A DNA stretch of 64,000 nt from positions 15,624,001 to 15,688,000 of the forward strand of contig NC_065532.1 in the NCBI RefSeq assembly GCF_020184175.1, in the 5' to 3' direction. Position 1 is the stretch's first letter. Each line of letters starts with the position of its first letter. The position numbers and the translations under genes were made by a program. The notes under the pieces were generated by a model. The model was not told the DNA's origin, ran no database searches, and saw nothing but the letters and a program-made list of their open reading frames with translations. This DNA comes from Aphis gossypii (Eukaryota; Arthropoda; Insecta; Hemiptera; Aphididae). Below, one piece after another: positions 44,591 to 57,100 of this stretch.

Positions 44591-47500
44591 ATGTCTGCTT
44601 TCGAGTATTATACTAAGAATGGTATTAATGAGGACAGTGTGAACCGCAAACGTAAAAATCATGGCCAACAATGTCAAAGTAAAAACAAGAAGAAATTAAA
44701 AAAAATTCCAGTTAAAATTACTAAAAACGAAAAAGGCATTGAAAATCCAAAAAAACCTAAAAGCCAAGCTTTGAATAATATTTATAATAACTTAAAAGAT
44801 TCTTTTAAGACGGGGCAAAAATTGTTGGAATGGCTGATACATCCCATCAGTATAGACGATTTTATGAAGTAGGTTAAGTAAATATTATATTATGAAGTAT
44901 TATTATATATTTTATAATACATATAGTGTATACCTACAATAATATATGGTTACTTCTATTAATAGTTTTGATATTAAGTTAATGTAAAATTTAGAAAATA
45001 ATTAGGTATTTATTTTATTTTCAGTTTACATTGACAATTTGATTTAGTCACTAATTTCAGATTTATTTTTTTTCAGGAATCATTGGGAAAAAAATATCCT
45101 GCATGTGCCAAGAAACAGTTCTAATTATTTTTCGCAATTGTTTTCTCTTACTGAACTTGATACCATTCTTCGTGAAAATAATCTTCAATATGGGACAAAT
45201 GTTGATATTACATCTTATACAGACAATGTACGTGAAACACATAATCCAGTCGGCCGTGCTCATCCTCATGTTGTTTGGGATTATTTCAACAATGAGTGTA
45301 GTGTCCGATTACTGAATCCTCAGTTATTCGCTCCAGAAATTTATAAATTCATGGCTAATCTACAAGAGTATTTTGGTTCATTAGTTGGTTGTAATGTTTA
45401 CCTTACACCTCCATTTTCTCAAGGGTTTGCTCCTCACTATGATGATATTGAAGCATTTGTTGTGCAAGTAGATGGTGAAAAACATTGGAGGGTTTATAAA
45501 CCAAGGTAAATGTTATTAGACATTTATAGGTAGTTGATTATAATATTTTTTTACAATTTTATTTTTAGAAGTGGGTTCGAAACCCTGCCAAGGACTTCAA
45601 GCCGAAATTTTCATCAAGATGAAATAGGTGAACCAATTCTTGATGTTATATTGAGGCCTGGAGATTTCTTGTATATGCCTAGAGGATATATACATCAAGC
45701 AGATACTTTATTTACAGAAACACATTCTTTACATTTGACATTTTCATCATATCAACAAAATTCTATGTATGATTTTCTTCAAGTGGTAAGAAATTGTAAC
45801 TATTTTATGTTTTCTGCTTTTGTTTCTTAAATAATATTATTTTTTTTTTAATTTGTAAATAATACAGTTTTAGATATTAATATTATTTGAGTTTATCTTA
45901 TGAAGTTGATATGGATTTTGGGTTTTTGATTTTTAATTTAAAATTTCAATTGATCAGTTTATACACATTAAATCAAAGGAAATCATTTATTTTTAATTTA
46001 TAAATTATTATCTTACATATTTTTGTTTTTGTGTTTTTTATACCCCTATTTGACATTTTTTAAATAGTTATTTGGAATGTGTTAAAACCAATTACTATTA
46101 TTTCGTGTCTTTCATGTTTACATTTTGTAATTAATTAAATATTGTCTAATTAATTTTTTAGAAAAAATAATAAATTGTTATTTTTAGGTGGTTAATAATT
46201 CTTTAAATAACGCTGTGAAGAATGATGTATCTTATAGGTATGGATTACCTATTGGATACCAACATTTTGGAGGCTTATGCGAATCAGAAAAACCACTTCC
46301 TCGTACTGTTCAAAGGCAAAAATTTGAAAATCAAATAAACCAACTTATAACAAACTTAAAAAAACACATGGATCTTGATCATGCAATTGACATGTTTTCA
46401 TTGAAAAATTATTATACAAATTCATTGCCACCGTCAATATGTAATGGTAAATTACTTATTAAAAACATTAAGGTATATTTGTTATTAATATTGTGAATGG
46501 TATTAACAAAGAGATCACATATTTAGTAAAATTAAAGAACCAAACATTAAACCTTATTTTGTATAAACAGATACAAATACATATAATTATGACTTAATGA
46601 ATACTAAAATCTTTCAAAATGTAGACTTATTGTTATAAATTATAAGTCATGTTTAAATAATTTGAGACATAGAAACAAAATATATTTATATTCATAGATG
46701 AACTACTACGGACAGTTGCTAATGGTACAAAAATGTTACCTAATGGAAAAACCACTGAACTAGAGATAAATCTTGAAATTGCTGAAGTTAAATTTATTCG
46801 TAAAAATTGCTTTAGGTAAGACACACTATATACATGTATTGGTTATATTAAGAATAAGTTTTAATTTCATTTACTAATGATATGAAAACAAAATGAACGT
46901 ATTACATTTAATATATTATATTTGACATTTGATTTTAAAAAGTATCTCAAATAAAGCCATTTTTAATTCTTTATTGAATTAAATATTTATTGAAAAATAT
47001 TTTTTTATACCCTTATGGCTTATTGTGTTGATATTTAATATGTCTAATATGTATTGTATTATTAATTATAACAATAAAATGTTATCACTGTAGGTTGGTC
47101 GAAGAAAGCATGTTGGATGAAGAAACTGATCAAATGATAAATGAAGTGAGATTGTATTATAATTTAGATAACTCTAAACAATTGCATAGTAATGAGTGTC
47201 AATTTGTTGTCATACCTGATGAAATGGGATTATTTGTGAAGAAACTGTTTAATATTTATCCATCATTTATTAAAGTATCTGACTTATGCAGTGATAATGA
47301 ACAGGTGAATATTAATTAAATTATATAAAAAAAAGATTTACATATGTGTACATTTTTTTTAGTTTTTATATTATTTAATATTTTTTTATTTTCTAAGAAA
47401 TTGAAAAATTTAATTTAAAAACATTATATTATTCAGTTTTAAGTATGAAGCAAAAAAAAAAAAAAATATCTTGATAAATTTATAGTTGATAAAAGGCGTG

Positions 47501-48558
47501 ATATACTTCAATAAACTATGAATTATAATATAATATTTTAAGAAAGTTTAGTAATAATTTTTTTGTATCAAAAGAAATTCAGTTTTATAGTTAAAAACCT
47601 AAAAAAAATAAATACTGATAATTATTAATTTTAATTGATTTCCAAGTGTGTGTATGTTACAGTAAATGTGCAAGTATCATTAAAACTTAGGTACCAATTG
47701 ATAACAGATATATGCAATATAGTTTGATCAAACTTCATAATATTATATATTATATCATATTATGACTTATGAGTATTGTGGTTTGGGCTTTGCAGATGAG
47801 AAATGGTATATCTTAGTAACTTAGTATAAAGATTTATTAATTTATTAAAGAGATAACTAAATTACACTAAATTACATAAAACATTGTTAAATGTATCTTA
47901 CTATTTTATATTAAAATATACCTAGTAAAATGTTTAATTTGACTATATCCTATTTATTGTTTCATCATTCATCAATAGTATTTATTAATAGGTATATTAT
48001 ATTTTATTAATTTGAAGAACAATTTATTAATTGCACTTTTGTTATAATTTTTACATTTTATTTTTGACTTTTATATTATGTTTTAACTTTTGTTTGCTGT
48101 ATTTAAATACAGACTAAATTTTTTATATAACAAACTTTTATCATTATTATTTTACATATATTTTTTTTTCAAAGGTAAAATATTACTTGTTTGTAAAAAC
48201 CCAATCGTAAACAATCATTTGTGATTCATACTTTTACCATAATTTAAATAAAAATACTTTAATATATAAACATAAAACATTGTAATTAATGAAAAATGAA
48301 TACAGATTAATACCTACTTATCTATAAAATAGTTGATGTAAGAACGTACTATATTAAAATTATACAGTTTTTTTTTTTTTTTATCATTATTGTAATTACA
48401 AACAAAACTAGTTTTATTTAATTGTTGTTAATCTTAATGATTTTTAACACTTATTAATATAAAATATAAATATGTTTTAGGCTATGCAGCTAGTGAATGA
48501 TTTATGGGAACGAGGATTGTTAATTACTTCAAAAGATATTACGACACTGTCTACTTAG
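44591..48558 (+). CDS. RIOX1: Bifunctional ribosomal oxygenase / histone demethylase NO66 (RIOX1-like)
   Basis: Seven exons join in frame: 44591-44868, 45077-45505, 45569-45785, 46188-46446, 46698-46815, 47094-47304 and 48481-48558 (529 residues). The lysine-rich N-terminus (KNKKKLKK) suits nuclear/nucleolar targeting. The JmjC core has YTDNVRETHNPVGRAHP, SVRLLNPQ, EYFGSLVGCNVYLTPP, then QGFAPHYDDIEAFVVQVDGE with the metal-binding His and Asp in HYD. The third ligand lies in FLYMPRGYIHQADTL with HSLHLTFSSYQQNS. The C-terminal dimer and winged-helix parts end WERGLLITSKDI. RETHNP and the YDDIEAFV form favour RIOX1/NO66 over RIOX2/MINA. The enzyme hydroxylates a histidine of ribosomal protein L8 and is reported to act on H3K4/K36 methylation (family knowledge). 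An AATAAA lies near 48629. The 1.18-kb intron 6 is AT-rich and empty. Confidence 0.95.
47305..48480 (+). other. Intron 6 of NO66
   Basis: AT-rich with homopolymer runs; no nested gene or recognisable element seen. Confidence 0.6.
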
Positions 48559-48668
48559 TTATTGAAAAAAACAACTAAAACTTACATACTAAAATGTATG
48601 TTTGAAATAATACTTTACTTTAAGTTATAATAAACAATGCATTTTAAGAAAAGTTACATATTATTATT

Positions 48669-50589
48669 TTATACATTTTGTAAGTGCTTGTTCTTGGCAA
48701 TCACATATTCAGTGTAGCTGAGAAATCCATCATAGTTTGTGTCATCATCATACAGTATTTGATCAACTAAATCTAATAACAGTTTTAGATTTTTAGTATG
48801 TTTTATTCGTAATTAAATAAATATTTTACCTGTATAATTTTCTAAATTTGATGTCTTTGTTTCTGTGTCAGCATAATTGTCCATGTTATGAGCAAATGCA
48901 GACATTAATTCTAATCCATCAAGCATTGTGTTTTTATCATAGTCATGAGCACTATAAAATGAATACATTTATTAATTAGTTATTTACAAAATATTATTTA
49001 TTTGTGTATGTTACCCACATGAAATATCTAAATTCTAATTCTTCATCTGTTAAATTACTATCGTCTATGTCTGGAAGTCCAAGATCCTCTTCGATGTGTC
49101 TGTTTCATTTTTAAAACCATATTATATATATTAATTGTTTAATATAAGCATGATGATATGTATGATCATAATATAAAGAAAGGCAAAAAGGTTCCTTAAG
49201 ATTCGAGAATATTACAATATGTAGGTATATCATTTTATTGAAAATACATTTATGTTTTATTTTCTTTATGTACATAAATAATAGTATATTATATAATTTT
49301 ATTCACTAATACCTATCTGCTGAAAATATAGTTGAGGAATACTTAACTTGAATGACCACAGTTAAAAACTGGTCTGTAATGGTAATGAGTAGAGTAAGGT
49401 TTTTATGCACAAAAAATGTAAAAATGCCTTAAAAAAAAATTACATGCTCATAAATATTACACTTAATTATATTGTTTCTTTGAATGTTTTATTAATATTA
49501 ATATTTTTATTTATTAATTTGGTACTTTAGTTAAATATGCACTAAAAAATTAGTTATTTTCTTTATTTTAATTAATCCATTTTTACTAATGTATACAAAA
49601 ATTCAAGTTAACTAGGTATAGAATAATAGGTACTTCCTACTCCTAGCAAAACGCAAACATATAATTTAATCAGAATATATTATATTATTTTAAGTTAATA
49701 TAGTAAAATACATATGTACCTATTTATAGAAGATTGAAGAATATCCATTCATTTATTTACAAATTTATTTTAATACCTAATAATATGAAGCAGAATAAAA
49801 TAATGAAAATAAATGTAACTATGTATTTCAATGGATAATATATTATACGATGTAAATAATTCGTTAAAAACTTTACCCATAAGTAAGAAAAAAACAAAGA
49901 ATTATAAGTAAGTAAAATTTATGACTTTATGTAAGGGTTTTAGTAATATATAATATATATATTATATAATAATTATGTATAAAACGTTTACATAATATTC
50001 GTGTAATCGTGTACCATCTTATTTGTAACGTGCTATATTTGAACAACGACGGGGGTCCATATTATATGGAACTTATACCTAAGTAGACAGGTATACCACA
50101 CATATAACTGTCATGAGGGGTGATTATGGGAAATGTGTAAGGTGGATGGCGTCGTGACGGCAGAGGGGTTGGCCGCGGAGGATACGAGTGTGTCCCGAAC
50201 ACGCGAAACTCGTCTTGTACGGGTCTCGCGTGTTGCACAATCGCGACGAAAAAATAAAATAAAAAAATAAAAAAAACCGAATATTTGCGGTCGTGTACCT
50301 ACATACGTAAGTATTATAATGATAATTGTGACGTGCCGTATATTATATAATATTTTACGCTCGTCGTCGTCACTGACCTCTTGTCGTGCAGTATCGGTTT
50401 GTCTTGGGTGAACTTCGTGTCGCCCATGGGCTTGGGGTGTTTGTGCTCGCGGTGGTGGTCGCTCTCGATTCTCGGTTCGCCGGACACGGCGGCCCTCGGA
50501 TGGTGCGGACCCCGCTGGAACCCGACGGCGATGCCCAGAAGCAGCAACAGTTCGGCCAGCACTTCGGCTGCTCTCGTGTTATAACGCAT
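48669..50589 (-). CDS. MCFD2: MCFD2-like EF-hand protein (ER-Golgi cargo receptor subunit)
   Basis: Four minus-strand exons join in frame: 50589-50378, 49099-49019, 48951-48830 and 48772-48669 (172 residues). Exon 1 starts MRYNTRAAEVLAELLLLLGI, a signal peptide, followed by a His/Pro-rich linker and LHDKRHIEEDLG. The tail has two EF-hands with complete loops: DYDKNTMLDGLE, then DDTNYDGFLSYTE, separated as in MCFD2. In animals MCFD2 binds calcium and the lectin LMAN1/ERGIC-53 and carries selected glycoproteins from ER to Golgi; the role here is inferred. Exon 2 must use a GTGGGT donor to keep frame (the nearby GTAACA would give a stop). It ends 111 bp from the NO66 stop, tail to tail. The C-terminus (KNKHLQNV) has no KDEL-type signal. 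Confidence 0.92.
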
Positions 50590-51240
50590 ATTATAATATA
50601 TGTATATATATATATATAAATATATAGTGCGAGTTTTTATCCCTTCGGCCCTCCGTCTCGGCCGACTCGCGGTCCTCGTCCGTCGTCTATTCCTGCGTGC
50701 ATATATACGACGGGGTATTTTTTTTTTTTATATTATTTCCATTTTATTTCATTTCATTATCCGCTTAACGGAATAATGTTTTTTCGCGCGCGCGACAGAT
50801 GCGCTCGCCCCGCCGCACGTATACGCGAGCCAGCGATCTGCAAATTCGATTTGCTCGGGCTCGCGCACCACGGTTATTTCACGGCCGACGTGAACCCAGC
50901 GTGGTCCACTCGTCTCCAGTGGCGGCGATGACGACAACGTTAAATCCAATAATCGGCGGGGGCTCGCGTGTCCTGCCTGCGCTTTGAGGAAAAAAAAAAA
51001 ACCCTTTTATACCTTCCCGTTATATCGCTCTATCTGCTCTACACGTATAATATATATACTATTCTGAACCTACTGCTGATCTGTATAATATGACGAGTAT
51101 ATTCTTGTGTGGCGCATTTAAATGTTACACGTTCCTAATTGTATACTGTACACGTGTGATTTAGGTACATAATAATATACCTACGAGTGTATATATAAGC
51201 AGAAAGAACTGACGACTAAGCTGCTGCTGCAGAGTTCAAG
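50590..51240. promoter_or_regulatory. GC-rich region upstream of MCFD2
   Basis: 50590-51000 is much GC- and CpG-richer than average and lies directly upstream of the MCFD2 start, so it probably contains its promoter. Open frames on both strands here (for example 50749-50949 and 50799-50987) overlap each other and resemble no family. Near 51190 a plus-strand TATATAAGCAG word could serve an unrelated transcript to the right. Confidence 0.45.
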
Positions 51241-54101
51241 TAACTCTATACGTATAGATGATCGTTCTTTAAAATTATTAATTTAGTTTTTACTGCGTGG
51301 TTCTCGTGGTTTAGTCGCTATTTTTTATACCTCGCGTATGATATGTGGTCTATCCAGTGCCGTTTATTATATTTTTGAACTATAGTTATATAATAATTGC
51401 TGCAAGTGGCGACAACGAGTATTAACTCGAAAATTATTTCAATAAACATATTTTAAATCGATTTGTACGTACCTATCACGTTTATTACTTTATTCATTAT
51501 TGTCACAATATTTTAATTCATAAATACTTAATAGATTTGAACATTTTTAGATTTTAGTAGCAATATCATAATACTATATAATGTACCTATATGAAATCGA
51601 AATTATTGTTAGAACAGATATTTTAAAACCACGAGTAAAACTATTCGAAGTGAGTGGAAAACATAATATCTAAATCAAAATTTTAACGAGAAGTATTTGA
51701 GTTATTAGGTACTTATACGCAGTTTATGTTTATACTAATAAAGATAATATATTTCTTAAACACGGTTTTATAAAAGTATATAAAACCTATGTTGTACTGG
51801 ATCCACTTATTATTAAAGAGTTCTATAAATTAAAATTATTAGAATTTGAATAAATAAATTATTAAACGAAAATGGGGGGGGGGAGAGAGTAGATGTGCGT
51901 GATGAATTACTCTGCAGCATGTCAACGTATCTGGAAGAGTTTAGATTACATAATTGATTGTACAGAAAAATATATTATTGCGACAGTACATCTATCTATA
52001 TATCCCACACGTGTTGATTTTTTTTATATATAATATTACGGTCTGCAATACTCGTTTTGTATTGTAGCCTGCATGCAGTATAATATATACTACCTAATAT
52101 GTTGGTTTACAATAAAGGGTTTGATATTTTATCTTTGAATTGATAAACTTTTGGATTTGGATATCCTATAATATAGGTATATGTTGTTTGTCAAAACTTT
52201 ATGTATTATAGTTATATTATAGAATATCTGAATTGGTACGTACAACAAAAAAATTAAACGTTATTGAAGTGATAAGCCTGATAATATATAATATATGTAT
52301 ATATAAGTACTCATAATAATATTATGTTATGTCACCGAGCACCGAGGACGTGTAATCAAATACCTATATACGATTTCGCGAGTGATCCGCATTAAGGACC
52401 ATAAGTGAGATTATAATCACAATCTAATAATATCTATAAATATATATATTATATTATGTCCTTTGCATTAAATATAGGGTTAAAATGTTTGCAATATGTT
52501 CTATGAGGACGATCGGTCGAAGGGTAGGTAGGTACCTACACAAAAGGGTTGTCGAACAATAGTCGGTTTCAAATATACACGCTACGGTAAACATACCCTA
52601 TTATAATAGCACGACAGGTTTTAAAATAATTTATTATACTATACATACAGCTGACAGATTTTAGACACGATGACGTGCAACGCTATAAAGCGTTTTCATT
52701 TGAAACGAATGGAAACGTTTCCGTGTACGCAGTTGCAACTAGAAAACTATTCATTATGTCTTCGTTAATCCGCGTCCAGACACCGGACAGTGATTTTAAT
52801 AATATATTATAGTTTCTTATGCATAGCGATTAAACGAAATCTGCGAGCTTTATTGTCAGTACACAAATACACCAACGAAACATGATAAATCTACTTAACT
52901 ATTGTCTATTATATATATATTTCGGCAATTGCAGATTGATTTTTATACGTTTATCCGGTTGATATCTATTAATATTTAAATAAGCGTTCGATTACTCATA
53001 AGTATAATATATTTTTATCTCATAATTATTGTGTCTATTTAGTGCATTTATAAACGAATTAAATTAAATTGTATTATGTTATATTTTTAGCCACTGACAT
53101 ATGTTGATATGTTAATGTTAAAGTTGAATATAGGTAGGTATATTATATTGATAGGTATGATATTAGCGTAATTTATTGTAAGCTATGTATGTTATGTTAA
53201 CTAGCATGTCTACTTTTATATAAAAATTGTACGAAGTCTAAATCGCATAGAATATTGAGTAGGTATTATACGGACAGAGTGTATATATTACAGAGCATTG
53301 TACATTAATTATAATACTAGTATAATACTCTGAGCAGCTGTGTTTTTCCTCGTGCATATTATTACCTTCTCGTAGTATAGAATATTTAAAAAAAATATAC
53401 TAAAATTACTATCTATTAATTTCTATTAAACCAAAAACTACTGTTCTTTTTTAGAATGAATACAATGATCGCGATTAGTGGTCATCTTCAAAAATATTAA
53501 ATAGAAAAATACTACATGCTGACGGAGACAAACACGACGAGACTGCATCCGCCGTAAAAGTCCACACCTTCCCCACCCCAAACAGCCTCCATACCGTGAT
53601 GACGAGAATGAGGTAAAAAAAACAAAATATATCCATCGCAATATGTTATTGTTAGGTATTATTTGAAAGCATCAAACGATTTTAAATCGTACATTTTTAA
53701 ACAAATCAAATAACATCAATACATATCGATATACGTACCTATTTATTATGTTTTGAAACTATTCGTGCAGTAGGAATCTGTAGAAATGCGAGTGGTGTGT
53801 GATTATAATATAAGCTATAATATATACTATCTATTACACGAGATGTGATAACGTTCGGTATCAGCAAAACAATCCGCTCGATACGAGTCCTCGTGATACC
53901 TATCTGCTATTATATTATGTGCGGACGTCGCGTTGCGCCGGATCAATAGAATGTGCGTACGCCGAAATAAAGGGGGTAGTTTCGCACGGTATACTTACGC
54001 GTGTGTGCGTGTCGTGAAATTCCGATAGATAGCGGTAGGGTTTCTGTGTTCCGTGAAACGTTTCACATGTCTGGAAAATATTAATTATAAGTAATACTTA
54101 T
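51241..54101. other. Non-coding DNA
   Basis: No gene supported. A short GC-richer patch at 53510-53610 has a minus-strand frame with many Arg and Cys codons but no family features. A G run is at about 51873. Confidence 0.5.
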
Positions 54102-54135
54102 CATAGATTAAATATACTAGTATATTTAATCTATG
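54102..54135. repeat. Perfect 34-bp palindrome
   Basis: The half-site CATAGATTAAATATA and its exact reverse complement meet at CTAG with no spacer. It lies in otherwise unremarkable non-coding DNA, about 40 bp upstream of a small open frame at 54177 that I do not call. Confidence 0.95.
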
Positions 54136-57100
54136 TACTTATCGACTTATCGTATACTCTCTGCAGCGGTTATATCATGGGATGTGCATGCGGATTGTGG
54201 ATGTCCTTATTTGATTTTAGGCACTCGGACTTGGTCGTTATTTTTACAACGTTTTGCAATATAGCTGCAGGTGACCTAGAAAAATCCGTTTCACCCGACA
54301 TACTCTTATTTGGTTCTCTACATAGAGATTTTTTGGTTCGGACTAGGCTTTGTTCGAAGTGGGAGTGTGTTTTTTTACGTATTTAGTCAATGAAAAATGT
54401 AAAGGCCCGAAAAACAGTCATTATTATCTTACTATATATTGTTATATCGGCTATGGTAATAATCAAACCATGCGTTTGGTGCCTCATTTCGACATGCTAT
54501 TTTGTGAATAAACGATAAACTATAAGTTTTACATTTAATAAGACATTTTATTTTCAATAATTTTTAAATTTAGTACTATATATACCTATAGGTACTGTAC
54601 GTACTAAGAACTGCTTTAAGGCATTGTCTATCTTATACCTACCACGTTTTCTCATCAATGGTTCAATTCAATTTTGACATTTCCTCCCTCTATTTCTTTA
54701 TATTTAGTCGATCTACAGAATTTTTTTTTTTTTTACTTGTAAGTAATGCGTATATATATATTATAGTGCTACCTTTTGCTATTGCATTCATCAATTTCCT
54801 TTTTAGTTTCTGTTCCTTTCAAATCCTTTTGCAATACAATCTCATGTACATCCCTATAATATGTCTACATTCATTCAATACGTTCCAACTGTTACTATCT
54901 ATTTTTTCTATTTTATTTACAATTGAAGTCGATCCTATAAACTTTTTTTTCCATCTATTCAATCTTAGTTACACTTTATATTTATTCTTTTCTCCCATAA
55001 AATACTCTATATAATACGTTTTATTATCTACTCACGTCCATCGTACAATAAAAATACACAAAATCTGTTATATTCATACTTTATATACTTATATAAATAT
55101 ATATAGTATATACTCATTATAATAATATAATGCCTGTACCTATGATATTCCATAATTGTATTGTTCTTGTATGTTTTTTTATATCTATTGATTTGTGTAT
55201 AATTTTAATAATAATCTGGTTACTTAAATAATTCTTCTATAGTTAAATTACGTTGTATATATACCATCCTTGTAATATCATATAGTATATAAGTATGATA
55301 AACTATAACAATTTTTTTTTTTTTTTGATAATATATAAGATTTAAACATGTTATAATATTTATAATCATGTTTAAATGAAAAATAAGGTGTTGTATTTTT
55401 TAAAACAATACTACCTATATTATTATAATACAGTGATGAAGTTTTAAGAACTATTTTTATATGGTATGTATTTAAAAATCATTGTGTGCCATTAGGTTAT
55501 AAATTCAACATTTTAATGTCGATTTTCAGAGTATGGTTATAATGTATGAGATAGAGTGAAAAGGGACTTTTCTAAGCTGTCAAATTCCCTATTTCCCTTG
55601 TGTTCAATTTCCTCGGTACCTTTAGGGGTAATACCTATAGTTGTATTCTTTCCAAGCCAGATTGAAAAAAAAACTTTTGAACGCATTTGGTTCAGCCTGT
55701 CGTATAATTTCTTCATTCAAAATTAAATGAAAACGAGATCTGGTTTATGTATTTATAGGCGAATACATTTACTTTATTTTCTTTGTTAGGTACCTACCTA
55801 TCTACTCTATACACTTTTATTTTTATTTCTTGCCTGTAGAATTTTTCTAAAGGTACAGTTCTACGCATTGAATACTAATTTTCGTTTTTATTGTTAAGAA
55901 ATTATACTTTATATACTATACGTAAAACTTTAACGAATATACAATATACATTTATATCATTATTATTATATAATGAATTTCATTGAAATTCATTTTTTTC
56001 TTTTTGATTTATACGTAAGTAACTAAAAGTATAGCATATATTATATAATATATATATAGATTATAAGGTATATATTATAAGATATTAGTACCTATAATTA
56101 GTTATTAGCCTAATTATTTACCATATATTACTATAACAGGTTAATCGCCATTAGGTTACAAAAATGTATTGATGAGTGGTGACTTAAATTTATTCCTTAT
56201 AATATTTATGTATAAGATAGCTAACTGTTCATACTATACAATTCAATCCAAATTTATGATAGTGCTTAGAAAATTAACTGTATAATATTTAGAAATAATG
56301 CATAGATCAATGTAGCTAACAGGTTTGTTATAGCTAGAAGCTATATAAAATATACAATACACTTAAATCTTAACTCTTATAAGATATATCAAATATTATG
56401 TACATCATAATTAAATATAAATAACATGTGATGTATATTATCAATTATATAGCTACTATGCAAATAAGATAATTATTGGTTTACATTGCAAGTGTAAAGA
56501 ACTACGTATTTTTTATAGTAAATTTAACGAGTACGAAGCAAGAGTAAGCACTTCTTTGAAATTAGTTCAATTATAAAATAAACCATTTTGATTCTTTAAC
56601 TTTTATCCTTTTCATAAATTGTTCAATGCACTTACAAAACTTTGGTACAACGTCGTCGCATCTTATTGAAAAGCAAACGTATATATTTTTATAAAGAGTT
56701 GTAATTATGTCCGTATTGATCATAATATAGTTTTAGTCGGAGAGATTAATTATGAGTAATAAAGTTTAATTTTGAAAAGCTGTAAACCGTGAAGTATTAT
56801 TGTTAGTTATTTATTTATTTTGTATATAAATTTAAAATTCGTAATGTTGACTAATCATATAAACAATAAAAATCATATTTATGTTTTATTTATTAATAGT
56901 AATGAAAACGTTGCTTAGTGGTGTAATTTGTGGAGTAGTGAGGGTCAGAGGTCCCGCTGTCTAATTTTTAAAAACCTACTTTGGTTGATATTGGAGTCTT
57001 TAGGATTGGCCAGTCTAATTGTTTCTTCACAAAAGAAAAAAAGTTTTAATCAAATATGTACAAAGCATAATTGAATATCATTCTTACTCTACCCTAACCT

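Noticed and set aside
50381..50987. Several open frames on both strands in the GC-rich region at MCFD2 exon 1 and upstream
   Set aside because: Those overlapping exon 1 are other frames of MCFD2; those upstream overlap each other and have no family features, as expected for CpG-rich promoter DNA.
51860..51900. Poly-G run followed by GAGAGAG as a possible regulatory or G-quadruplex site
   Set aside because: A single homopolymer without additional G tracts; not enough to support a function.
53438..53641. A Cys/Arg-rich 67-codon frame on the minus strand
   Set aside because: No zinc-finger spacing or other motif; a shared CGTGTTTGTCTCCGT word with the kelch 5' region is too short to mean homology.
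54658..55014. A 118-codon frame rich in Phe, Ile and Leu suggesting a multi-pass membrane protein
   Set aside because: The hydrophobicity comes from T-rich DNA; no start context, no conserved motif and many other such frames occur in this desert.
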